Positions 1 through 12,600 of a stretch of DNA of 64,000 nt are shown one piece after another. Positions within the stretch are counted from its first letter, which is position 1. Each line of letters begins with the position of its first letter. Under the pieces are notes generated by a model. It saw only the letters and a list, made by a program, of their open reading frames with translations. It was not told the origin of the DNA and searched no databases. The DNA lies in contig JAEMBT020000001.1 in the NCBI GenBank assembly GCA_018873245.2, forward strand, positions 8,644,220-8,708,219, in the 5' to 3' direction. Both the position numbers and the translations under genes were made by a program. The stretch is from Archegozetes longisetosus. Its lineage: Eukaryota; Arthropoda; Arachnida; Sarcoptiformes; Trhypochthoniidae.

Positions 1-748
1 TGGGCTCTATGGAGAATTTAATTATTTCAAAAAATTATTTGATCCCCGCCCTTTAGGGATTTAATCTTCATATTTGGTTAATATATCGACAAAAATCAGA
101 GAATAATTTCAGCAAAGAATCAAAGTGTTTTGAGACCTAAAAGACGGTCAAAATCGAATAATGATTTTTGGTTTCAAGTATATGAATATATGGCAAAAAT
201 AGGGATAAGACCTTATGAATCAAATCTTATTGATTCTTTTTATGCAGAATTTGAACCGAAAATTGAAAATTAATATAATCAGGGATAATTCTGGAAAACA
301 GTAAAAATTTCGAACGAAAAAGTGGAAATTTGGAAAAAAAATATTGTAGATAAGTCCCGAAAAACTGGAGTAAAGTTAGGAATAGTTTCAAGTAATTTAG
401 CGAGAAAATCCACTTAATTGAGCATGCAGAATAAAAATCACATTTTGTATACATGCGCGAGTGCAAAAATTTAGAGTTAAAATAATAGAATGATAAATCC
501 TTCATAAAAAAGAATCAATAAGATTTGATTCATAGGGTCTTATCCCTATTTTTGCCATATATTCATATACTTGAAACCAAAAAATCATTATTCGATTTTG
601 ACCGTCTTTTAGGTCTCAAAACACTTTGATTCTTTGCTGAAATTATTCTCTGATTTTTGTCGATATATTGACCAAATATGAAGATTAAATCCCTAAAGGG
701 CGGGGATCAAATAATTTTTTGAAATAATTAAATTCTCCATAGAGTCCA
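1..748. mobile_element. Foldback (long inverted repeat) element
   Basis: The first ~245 bases are repeated in inverse orientation at about 509-748, around a ~260-bp AT-rich spacer. The outer ends read TGGGCTCTATGGAGAATTT on the left and the complement of TGGACTCTATGGAGAATTT on the right. No transposase reading frame lies inside, so this is a non-autonomous foldback or MITE-like element. The left end coincides with the window edge, so its target duplication cannot be checked and the element may extend further left. Confidence 0.85.
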
Positions 749-3700
749 TTATACAAATTTTGAAAAAAATTTATATCTCCTAAACTATCAGAAATTTTAC
801 TAAAATATTATAGGGGTATATGCATGAGGTCAAAGCCTATAGATTGAAACATTCAATTGGTTTCGCCCATTCACAATGCCTTATTGCCTATTGTCCTTTG
901 ATTAATACTGAAACTCTGTTCGTAAACTCACATCTTTTGCAGTTTCGTCAATCAATGACTTTAACATGTTTTAAAGTGCATGAAAATTATTCAAAGAGTT
1001 CCAGTAATTTCTCTTATCAAAATTGTGGACAAATCGTCGCCTTGGAACTATACTGTCGTATCTGCAAGGTTGTTTTAATCTGAGACACGGCAGTATAGTT
1101 TCAAAGCGACGAAATAATTATAGCTACGCAGTCCTATAGCTAAACTGTAAGTTTTCATTTATACCTAATATCTATTTTTGTAAAAAATCATGTTGTGGAA
1201 GACATGAACTTAAAATGACATCCTTTTACGCGATAGCGCGCTACTGCATAAAACTCAATAAATCGCTGACTTCCGTACTACTAACTCAGTAGAAATTCTT
1301 CCTCATCCGCATCTCCCTGTCATTTCAGACTTTCTTCGAAACTAGAAATCATTTAGTGGGCAAAGATCTGAATGTGATCCCCAATTGAAGCGTAGAGTCA
1401 ATAGCTTTTTAAAACGCTTCACAAAAAAGACTGGAAGTCAATATTCGAAGCGTTGGTCGTAAGATGGAAAAAATGTTTCAATTTCTATTTTCGAAAACAT
1501 TCATAAGTTTTTCTTAATTTAAGTCTAACCGTTCCAGCTTCGACTCGGGATCTTCGCATATAATCGTTCCCGATTTATACTCGACTTGCACCTATTCTTT
1601 TTGCATTTCTCTAATTATTGAACAAGCACGAACGTGAGATCAACCAACTAAATTCTTACTAAATTACAAATATTTGTTGAGTAATTACAAGAGTTCCATA
1701 ACGGATAAATCTCCAGAAAACTTAGCAGAAATTTAAACTCTTCGAAAATGTTCATAAATTAAGGTAAAATAATTTATTCTGGAGTTGAAGACTTCATCAT
1801 AAATAGCCTTAAATTTAATCCATTAAATTCATATTAGATGATAAAACTATTGAATCATCGAATGAAAAGAGAATAATTATCCAAAAAATTAAGCTCAAAT
1901 TGAAGACCTTAAAATGCTCTTTGAGTTACTCGAAACCTACGATAGATCTACAAATGATCGGAAAGACGTTTCTTCAGATTTAAAAATATTAGTTACACAT
2001 CACAAATATTGTATCTTTTCTTTAGATGTAAAGGACAGTTAGATTTAATCTAATCAATCACTAACCCAATATCGGTATCAAATTAAAGCTTAATAGAAGT
2101 AGATTTGAAAGCAAAAGCAATTTTTTCCAAAATACAATAGCTCAGAGAAGACATCCTTTTTTAAAGTTTGACATTTAAAAACAAAAAAATCGTTTCACTG
2201 CATCGATTTGAAAATCAAACGTAAGCTCATATAGTAGATTCTAAAATAAAGATCATTTTTTAAAATATGTAGGCTCACAGGAGATATAAATTTTTAAAAA
2301 TTGACGCCCCAAAAATTGATATCTCCTCTGAGTCACCGTACTCTTGAAAATTTAGTTTGCTGTTGATAAGCGTTAATTTGATTCCCATACTGTGTTGATG
2401 GACATTGAACCACACGCCTTTATGTTGCTGACTTACAATTCTCAGATCTCAATAAAATATGTTTTTCAGGCTATTTTCAAATCCTAAATAATTCCGTGAG
2501 ATAATTACAACATTTTATCTTTAAATAAAACATACTCTAAAGATAGGCGCAAAGGTTATCATTTATGTTAAAACTTTAATAAGCACTAAATAACTGCTGT
2601 TTTTCTTAAAAAGCATGCGTTTAGTTATTGAACTTTTTTTTAGTTAAGGCCTTGACTTATATTTCATTCTATCTCTTATATTATGATAAGTTTCGATTAG
2701 TTTGCGAATAATGTCATTATTAAGACGTGTAAAGACTAAAAATAATGAGTTTTTCTTTGTTTTGATGTCATAGAAAATGATTAACTTTAGAAGAAAAAAC
2801 GACACAATATTTTTTCTATCTTTACACTGAATAGTTGTGAGAAAGAGATTCTACTATTGATTGAATTGTATGTTCTTTTTTAAGTAGATTGAACTGTAGG
2901 ACAAACCATTATCACATTCTTATCGATACTTCATATTACTCCTTATGATTAGTTAACTGCAAAATTTGTTTTCTACTTATAGCTAGTGAATGAGGTGGCA
3001 ATTAAGTACTTGTTATAGGATCGAAATTCTTTCATACAATAATAGACAAAACATAATTTTCATTATTCTTATAGGTTTTTTCCCTTGAGATTTATAAGTT
3101 TATGTATGAGTTGTATAAAGGTTTTGATCTATTTGTGTATTTAACACACTTTTATAAGAAAAAATAAATGCTATTTTTATTCCAATATTAATCAATCCTA
3201 CAGAGTAATCATTAGCTCGTTGATTATTTATATAAACTAAACTAAAGATAAGAACATATTCATCATCCAAGAAGTATTCCAAACTTCTTTTTAGATATTC
3301 TCTTCAATTATTTTGAGTGTTTGAAAATTTTTTAGGATAAGTAGTTATTAAAAGTTTTCTCTTAAGTTTATTCGAGTTAGTGATTAAACGATAGAAAATG
3401 TAATTTATTGTTTACAGAAAACTATTATGAAGTGTAGAGCAATTATTTTCTAAATGCGAGTTCATATCAAGTTCTTAATTATGATAATTATTGACTAACT
3501 AAACAAAGATGAGGAAAACATTAATTAAATATAAAACTTATGCTAAACTTAACTTTTGTTTAGACAACCTTCATTTCACTCAAATTCATATAAATGTGTT
3601 TAATTAAAAAGAAGTTTATTTGTTGAAACTCGTTGAATATTGAAATAATTGTAAAATTTCATAAAGTTTGAAATATTTAAATGGAATGGAAGTTAATTTT

Positions 3701-6621
3701 GCGTTCCGGGAACAAAATAATAGTTTTGATGAGCTACAACGTATTTTATGTATTGACAGAAGTGTGTATTAAAATGAGACGCGAAATAACTTAGTCTGTG
3801 ATCGCTTTGCTTCGGAAGCGATTGTTTATCGTTGGCGTTAACGATACGAAGCGAACAAAACTCTTATAAAAAAATATTGTCATTAATACTATTTAACTGT
3901 TTTTCTATTGGTTTTGTTCCTAAATATTTTAAATGATTGCAAAATGAAAAATAAAAACTTTTATATTTTAATAAATATATAGTTTTGTTAATTATTACTA
4001 AAAATTTGTTATATTTTTGTCGATTCGATGTATTTTATAATCAAAACTATTTTTAAGTAAGTATTCACTCAATTATTTGAATTGATTCTCATTAATAATT
4101 ATTTATATTTAGTCCTTCATTTGTTTTCCATTTGTTTTTCATTTGTTTTTCATTTGTTTTCTTAATTAATTAATATTTTAGATGTTATTTAAATTTCATT
4201 TATTCACATTTTCATGACTTACTCAATAATTGAATGTTTGATTCTTCAAAACTGTTCAAAATGAGCTCAAAATTAATTTGATTTTAATTGAATTGAATAT
4301 TTATCTAACGATTAATTTATATAAACAATGATTTCATATCAGATGAAAGCATTCAATAATCAATTGTTTTGTTCTGTTATTTAAACAAACTATTGATAAA
4401 TACTTTCTATGATTTAGTTAGAAATTATCGCAATTTTTGCTCAAATAATCGCTTTTCGTTTAAGACTATCTTTGAAAAGTTGTTTTCAAATCAAAATTTG
4501 GCTGAAAAATAGGCTCAGTTTAATCAAATAAGACTTATTTGAATAGTAAGCAGATATTTAAACAAATTTCAAAGACTTGAGAACAAGTCATAACTCGTTT
4601 GGAGTATTTGCTTTACTAAAACAAAAATATTTTCCTATTCAAAGCAATACTTATTTGATGACAAACTTACTAAAAGTGTTCAAAACGAACAAGATTTTCA
4701 AAAAAGTGGACTTATTTTGATGGGTTTGATCTGAAAACAACAATAAAAGTAAACAATCTACACATTAAATGTGGAAAGAGATTTAGTTCGGACTTAAAAC
4801 AAGTAAAAATAGTGGAAAATGTTAAGCAAAGTAATTATTAATATGACTGAAGAAACAGATACTCGAAACAGACGTAACGAGTGTTTAATATTTTCATAAA
4901 CGATTAATTAAAAGGTTATCGTTTGAAACGAAGCGAAACACAATTTAACGCATTACTAGTGATAAATATTGTTTGAACGAAGAGCTAAATTAAGTGACAT
5001 AAAAATTACAGAAACTAATTGCTTATTATTTACAATCAAACAGTTGGTTCTGATAGAAACGAAAATCATTTCGTAATAATAAGTCATAAGTCATAATAAC
5101 TTATATTTGATCGCAAATAGCAAACAAAAACTTATAGAAATGTACAACAAAATAGTCTATAAGTATTATTTTGTCATATATAATATTCTATACATAACTT
5201 TGGCTTTAATATGACTCTAAGTGAGTAGAAATATGAAAAGTGGGACTCATAACAAATACTAGAAAATATTTGTCATACTCTTCGCTTCAGGTCTACCATT
5301 AAATAACAAACGCACCAACTTTTCTACTATTTATCTACTTATGAGTAGAATCCAATTATATTTTATGAGTTTATGTTATATTTTATTCAAATATCTCTTT
5401 TTAATATGTTTTTAATACATTGTTTTAATGCTTAATTGATGCGTAAACTAATCGCTTAATAATTAGCTATTTATTAATGAAAAAGTGTTTCATTTGTTAA
5501 CTAATTATATTCTAGTTTATAACTGAGTTATAACCGATTTATTAATTAATTACCGAAAGCAATGATTTAATGGCAATGAGTTGTTGCATAACTTAATGAT
5601 GTTATGTTTGTATTTTGTGGACTACTTTTCTTAATAAACACTTGTTATGAGATTGTCAGTAGTTTTGTCATTTGCTGTCATTTTGTTGACTCAGTTCAAC
5701 AAAAATAGTTTAAATGACAAAAATATGTGTTTTACAATAAAATCGATATGTTTTCAGTTTTCTTAAACATTATTTATGAATATGAGTTCAGTTTTATTCA
5801 ACTTTAAATGGCTTTTAATGGATTAAAAGATAAAACTTTTTGCTAATATTTTTACTATTTAAACAAATGCTATAAATATAATAATTATTTAATTTTTTTG
5901 TTTAAATGTTAGTCTAATAAGTGCTTTTGATTTAGTATTTTTTGCTTTAATTTCATACCAGAAGTTATATCAAAAGTCATGAATTTGATGTCATACTTAA
6001 GTATTTTTATTACTTTTGTTTCAAATTCAATATTTTAGAACTTTTACGAATAATTTGACAAAATTAGCACAAATTAATAACTTTATTGACTTAGAAATAA
6101 CTTTTTATATCCTAAATCAATAATAGTTTTATATTTAACATAATTTTAGTAAAGTTCGTGCTGACATTTTCACAAAACTTTCGCCAACAATTAGCTTCTG
6201 ATTAATATTACTGTTATCCAAATAATTCAAATGAGTTTTAATAGTTATGTTTTTAAAAATGCATCAATTTCAACAATCAATTAAGTATTCAAAACGAGTA
6301 GAATTCACATTAAAGACAATTAGACCTTGAATAAGTTTCAAAAGGCCTTAATGTATTATCACTTAATATATTCAATCAATTGAGAAAATATTCCCCAAAA
6401 TTTTAATAATTATTATCCGAAAAGTACAAAAAATTCATTAATAATATTTGCATCGAAAAGTTTATAATCCAGTTGAAAATGATTATATGGCAAAAATTTA
6501 AGAAATAGACGTAAAGATTTCAAATTTTCAGGAATAAAATCAACTTTTGCACAAAAGATTGATAATTAGTTAAAGTTAGAGTTGTTTATAATGATTTATT
6601 TTTTAATTTGGTCTAAAGATA
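749..6621. other. Non-coding AT-rich intergenic region
   Basis: No reading frame here looks like a gene: the short open stretches at 820-1083 and 3100-3282 have no recognisable domain or coding bias. The region holds one imperfect hairpin (1031-1116) and a short tandem array of a CATTTGTTTTT-like unit near 4110-4163. Promoter and 5' UTR of the chromodomain gene presumably lie in its last part, but no motif there can be called. Confidence 0.6.
1031..1116. other. Imperfect 29-bp hairpin, precursor-miRNA-like or MITE remnant
   Basis: An arm at 1034-1062 pairs with an arm at about 1084-1113 across a loop of roughly 20 bases. Of 29 positions about 25 are Watson-Crick pairs, two are G-U and two are mismatches. 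Size and imperfect pairing resemble an animal microRNA precursor, but a short palindromic transposon remnant would look the same. No second copy was seen in the window. Confidence 0.3.
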
Positions 6622-9600
6622 ATGTCATCAACAAAGCCAAGAGTGAGACGACAACCGGCATCACTCGATGGCAACAACTTGTACGCGGCAGAAGCCATTC
6701 TGGACAAGAAGACTGATGAATCGGGTAAAGATGTATACTTAATAAAATGGGTCGGTTGGTCACACCAGTGGAACACTTGGGAACCTGAAGAGAACATCAC
6801 TTCGGAGAGTCTCCTCAAAGAGTTTGAGGAAAATTTACGCAATCGTCTCATTTGCAAAGGATCCAAACGGGCCTTTGCTTCGACCCAGTCGTCTACGCCT
6901 GACAATTTGCTCAAAAAACGAGGCAGAGGTCGCCCGTCCTCTGCCAAGAATAAGTCATCGGATTGTCCTGAGAAACAAAAAGGTCTGGAAGAGAGCTCGA
7001 ACCTCAATAAGTCTTTGAAAGATTTTCAGATTTAATTTTTGACCGCTTTACAATCTTCAATAATTTTTATATTGACTTTTAATTAGTACTCAGTATTTTC
7101 TTTTAGTATTTAGTGATTCAAATTGTTTAAGTCAGTTTTCAGCTTGTTTAGTATTCGTTCGTTTATTATTAATTTCTCTAAATTTCTGAGTGTTTATGAA
7201 CAATTTTTTATGCTCTTACTCTGGTTTTCAGTTAAACCTAAACCGAAACGCGAAGAAAAACTCAAAAATCGTCCAGAAAAGAATTCATCAGAAAATGATT
7301 CGCCAAAACCTTCAGCAATTACCAGAAGAGTTTCGCGTTCTTCCAGTCAAGAGCAGGAATCGCGATCTAGTAGTGTTGATAATTGTCATCGGTCTCCATG
7401 CGCTTCAAATACAGAACGCAAATCTCGAAGAAGTAGTTTTATCGATTCGTCAACTGTTTTGCCTTTAATTTGCACATCAGTCCATAAAGAATTGGTGGAG
7501 ACAGTGCCTAAAAGTCATGAAATTAGTACTAGTACTAATGATAACTATAATAAATTTGAAGATGCCTTCGGAGGAAGACTTGATTCTAGTTTAGATGATG
7601 CCACTCATCAAGAAGATGGTAATTAGTTCATGACTTTAACAATCAATTGCTTTTCTGTATTTTATTATTTTTATCTATAGTTTCATCAGATTGTGAACAC
7701 TCAATCAATTCTCTCATATCTTCACCTGAAATAGTTCCCAAGACTAATATAGAATATTCAGATTACGAGTCAAGTAGTGAATCAAATGATTCGAGTTGCG
7801 AGTCAAATACAAACAAATCAATATGTGATAAATATAGTTATACGAATAGTGATTCTCTTATCACTAATAGAGCTAATTTAGAGCCTCATATAGTTTTGGA
7901 ACGTTTACCTAAATTTATTATTAAACGATTGACATCTAGAGATTCGTCCAGCAGTCAATCTACTGAAACATCGTATCAGATTTCTATTAAGAGTAGTGAA
8001 GTTACTAGTGATAACACCCAAACAGTTGTTGATGATCATTTAGACAAAGTTGATGGTCAAATAAAACATGAAGATGCTGTTGAAAATGAAACAACACATG
8101 TAAAAGTTGTCGCAAGTGAAATACCAGCTGAAGAAGCTCATGAGATAACTACTGCAAATGAGATAACAGATCGAAAAGTTGTCAAAAATGAAGTAACAGA
8201 AGTCAACGCATATCAAATAGAAGCTGAAAAAATAGTCGAAAATGAAACAAAAAATGAACTGTCAGAAGAGAAATTAGCTGAGAATAATACCAATAGTCTA
8301 TTGACTGACGAGAAAGATAGTGAAAAATTTGAATTCGATACAGAGCCTGTTATTAGTAGTAATGTTGAAGAATCAATTGAAGACGATGTTTTCGTTGAGC
8401 GAGCTACGCAATCAGAGGAAAAAACTGTTGTAACTGATGGATATGATGATTCTAATAATGAAGTAGTTGATCATGAGATTGAAATAATTTCAGAGCCTGT
8501 TATTGGTACCAATATTGAAGAGTCGATCAAAGACAAAAGTGTTGTAGTAGAAGAAGCTATGGATACTGATCAAATAGTCTTTATGGACAATAATGCAGTA
8601 GATAGTGAGCCATCCATTGATTTATCAGGTTTTAGAAAAATTTCTTATTCATCATTTTGTTTATGGATTTCTATTGGATTACAATTAAGATTTCGTGTTT
8701 TGTTAATATTTAGGTGCAATCGAACACAAACAAAGCAATGTTGAAGATCCAGACAATTCGATTGAAGTGATCGAAACTGAATCTGAAATGGTTAGAAGTA
8801 ACTGTGATGTTGATCTGGAATTGACTTTTAATGACGACGTGATGCTCGACATACAATCAAATGATGATAATTTGAATAATCAGAACGAAAATAATGATAA
8901 TGTTTCTAATGATGAACCACGATATGAAATGCAATATTCTCCAGTCAGTGAAGAAGATATTGGATGTTATTCATCGAATGTGTGTGAGTTGGAGTTCGAG
9001 TCAACACAAACTTCACAGAACAGTAGTGAATGTCATATTACTGGTACTGAAGAAGTAGTTCAAACAGTGGACTCAGATTTGAGTATATGTGGATCAGAAG
9101 TCGATCCGTCCATAGATATATCAATTGAAAAAGCGGATCAATTTTCGAATAAGTCTGCTGAAGAAATACTTAATATAAGTGATGAGAACGTGAATACAAG
9201 TAAAGATACCTTGAATACGAGTGAAGAAACCTTAAGTGCTTCTGAAGTGAAGAATATGAACACAAGCGAGGAATGTGTGAATACAAGTGAACAAACGTTA
9301 AGCGCAACTGAAGTCACAAAACAAGATAATGAAAAAGTTTGCGAAACATCTCCAACTGAAGATAAATCCAAGGCAATACAGGAATCAGATTATATCGAAA
9401 TAGGTATTGATTGTGATTATTCTTATTTATTAAAATTTCTATTAATCACTTATCTAATTAACAGTCAGTGAAGAAGAATTCTATACTGATTCTCAAGACT
9501 CGCAGCTATCAGAAGCGCGTTCGACACCACAATCGAAGACTAAATGGACGCCACAGTCGGATTATATCGAGAAAAGCGTTGAACAGCCAATCAATTATAA

Positions 9601-12600
9601 TATTGATTTGACGTCTCGCATCGAGATTGAATCTGATAATTCTTTATTACCAGCACCACCATCAATAACAATAGCTCAGGCATTACCTCATAGGTCAACA
9701 CTTCCACTATCGTCACAATCGCCGTCAAAATCAAGATTGGCATCAGTGAAAACACCGCTTCACATAGATGTCCCTAAACCACAAACTAATGACAAATCGA
9801 ATGAATTGCAAACCACTTCTGCAATCATTGTAGATGTTATATTGAGTCCATCTGCTGATTCCAACGCTGTTGAGTCACATCTCTCACCAAATGTTCAGAA
9901 TAATGGTCAGTTAAAATGCATTTTCAATAGAATTATTTTGTTATTTTAGTATTGGTTTGTTTTATATATTTTTTAACGCTTTAAATATTTGGTTGGGTGA
10001 GTGCTATAAAGTGCCGACTCATAAAACATATTGAGAAACACAAATTTAAAGTTTTATGTTTTGATAAACAATGAATGTAGTGAAAAAGATTTTCGTCAAG
10101 TAAATCGTTTATTAATTAGTGTTTCAAATGAGAGTTTGTTTCAGTGTTCACACATTTTCATAGTGATGGACATCTTAGACCTTAATTCTGAAGTGAGCAC
10201 TTGTGTTGAAAATGCGCTAATACTCTGTTATGAAGTTTGACTAATTTGTTAGATATTTATTTTAAATTTAATTTTTTGACTTAATAATTTAAAATATCAT
10301 TTCAAGGATTTTAGACGATTTCGAAGTTATTTGGGTGAAAAAATTTGATAACTGAAATTTCAATGAAAAGCTTGCTCTTAGTCAGTTGCACGAATATGAG
10401 ACAGATATTTGAAGACTCGGTTACATCAAATTGTAAAAGACATTATGTTGACAATTGATGATGAACCTGATTTCGCAAAAAAATTTACTTTTGCACTTAG
10501 TATCACTCACCTGACTATAAAATATTGTCTGACTAAAGTTTTTAATTAAGTTTTTGCACGAGCTATGCAATATATTGACATTAATTTATAAGTAGATTAA
10601 TTGCTTAATGATTAGATTCCTAATACAATGTTTATGTTTTTTTTAACTCATTATTTTTATATAAAAACTTAATTCAAATGAACTTTTTACAGCAGAAAAC
10701 GATAAACGAGAAGAACCAAAGCAATCGTCAATTCCTCCGATAACAGCATCAAAAATATCAGAGCCTTCGATAGTAATGCCTTACAACTTAAGTCCAGCCT
10801 CTCGTTCATCCGCACCCCCACGCGCACCAGCACCCCCGTCACCATCAGAGTGTTCAGTCGCCGACGCGTCTAGTTGGCCGCTTTTGAGTCAAACCAATCA
10901 TCCGATGCACTCGCCAATCAGATCACCGCTTATTTACAATTCAAAAACAGGTCCGACTCAGCCATTAAGCGATTCGTGTTGTTATCGACCTGTTATTCAA
11001 TTACCGCAAAGACAAAGCATTGTAACTAATAATCCAATGAGAGTACCACTACCACAGATGTCTTCACCACATCCACAAGTTATTCAGCGAATACCTACGC
11101 GACAACCAAACTTACCTCATGTTAGCACTGATTTCAATTAAACTCTTATTTCTACCGAAAAAAAGTTTTTGCACTAATTTTTTCTGATATCGCGTCTAAG
11201 AGTTGCAGAAATAATGTCGCAAAAAATAATGTGGTAGCAAAAATACCGCATGATAGAAACGTCGCACGTCAAAATGTCTCTAGAAAATAATATCACAACA
11301 ATTATTTTGCGTGTTTAAATGTCGAATCTGGTCAAAAGACCAAGAACCAAACATTGAGTCAAAATTCGGTCAATCAAACTGATGACTATTACCATCAATT
11401 TATCCATGGCCATAGTTAGTAGCCTGAAGTCTAACTAATCGTGAAAACCTACGCCAACTCTATTTTGATATAATTTGTTGGAATAACTTCTTAGGAACGA
11501 ACGCCTTAAGCTATGGTCAATGTATACCTGTTGACTGTAATAATCATCAGTTGGATTGCTAGTCTCTTGACCCAGATCTGACATTCTGACATTATTGTCT
11601 TTCGTCACTATAGTTTGCGACATTTAACACTAAAGCATTTTTCTATACATTCAAACAAATAGTTTTTGGGTCTAAATTCCTAACAATTCTTTTTTTATAG
11701 ACTCAATTATCTCCTCATCCGTTCATTCCGCGAGTGAATGCATTTTCGGAACCAGTTCATAGAAGTCCAGAACTTATGCAAAGAAGTCCCGAATTAATGC
11801 TTAGAAATCCAGATCTAATGCCACAAAATCTTAGACAGACGTCAGCTCAACATTTCTCGCCTTCAATCAGACCAGAAATATCATCGATAAGATCATTACA
11901 GCAAATGAGATCAGAATTTGTTCAAACAAATCGTCCATTAGTACCAATGACAGACGTAAGAATGCGACCAGAAATGCTCATGAATGTCCAAACGATAGGA
12001 CCCCAATCAAGACACCCTTCATATGAAACATTCGCACGCGACAGACCAATACTTCGACCATTACTTCATAAGCCAATGCCACCTATTTCTCATCAAATAA
12101 GTCCTTACGGTAACAGACACATGCCATACGGAGGACCACATCCACCACAGTTCATAGCTCATCTACAGCAACGATTAAGTGGTCTACCACCAAATACCTC
12201 ATCACATCAGATCCCATATCCTTACCCCGAAAGAATGCCATCTATTCCACAATCAAATATACCAATTGCTGTTCATTCAACGATTCGGAGTCCTATTGAA
12301 TCACAAAAGAGAGTTCTTGTTGAGCCTAAACAGTTAGATATTAGAGAAAAATTAAAACAATCTCAAAATATGACTGAAAACATTGGTTTTAATCCAAGAA
12401 GAGAAGTACAAGAATGTCGTGAAATACCATCAGAAACATATTTTCAACAGGTATATTTTGTAATCTGTTTTGATTGAAATTCTCTAAAACTTTAATTATT
12501 TTCTACTGATAGATTGCATATAATGATAATATGGCTAATAAAGAGCTTGAAGTCGAAGAGATTCTCGAAGGTCGTCTCAGAAGAAGTGATATTTCAAATG

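Noticed and set aside
820-1083. 87-codon plus-strand open frame
   Set aside because: It overlaps the hairpin arm and shows no domain or coding pattern.
10031-10240. 69-codon open frame between exons 5 and 6
   Set aside because: It lies in the 787-bp intron, is out of line with the flanking splice sites and has no recognisable domain.
11079-11120. Alternative shorter exon 6 ending at 11078
   Set aside because: Also frame-compatible, but its GTTATT donor is weaker than GTTAGC after 11120; kept only as an alternative.
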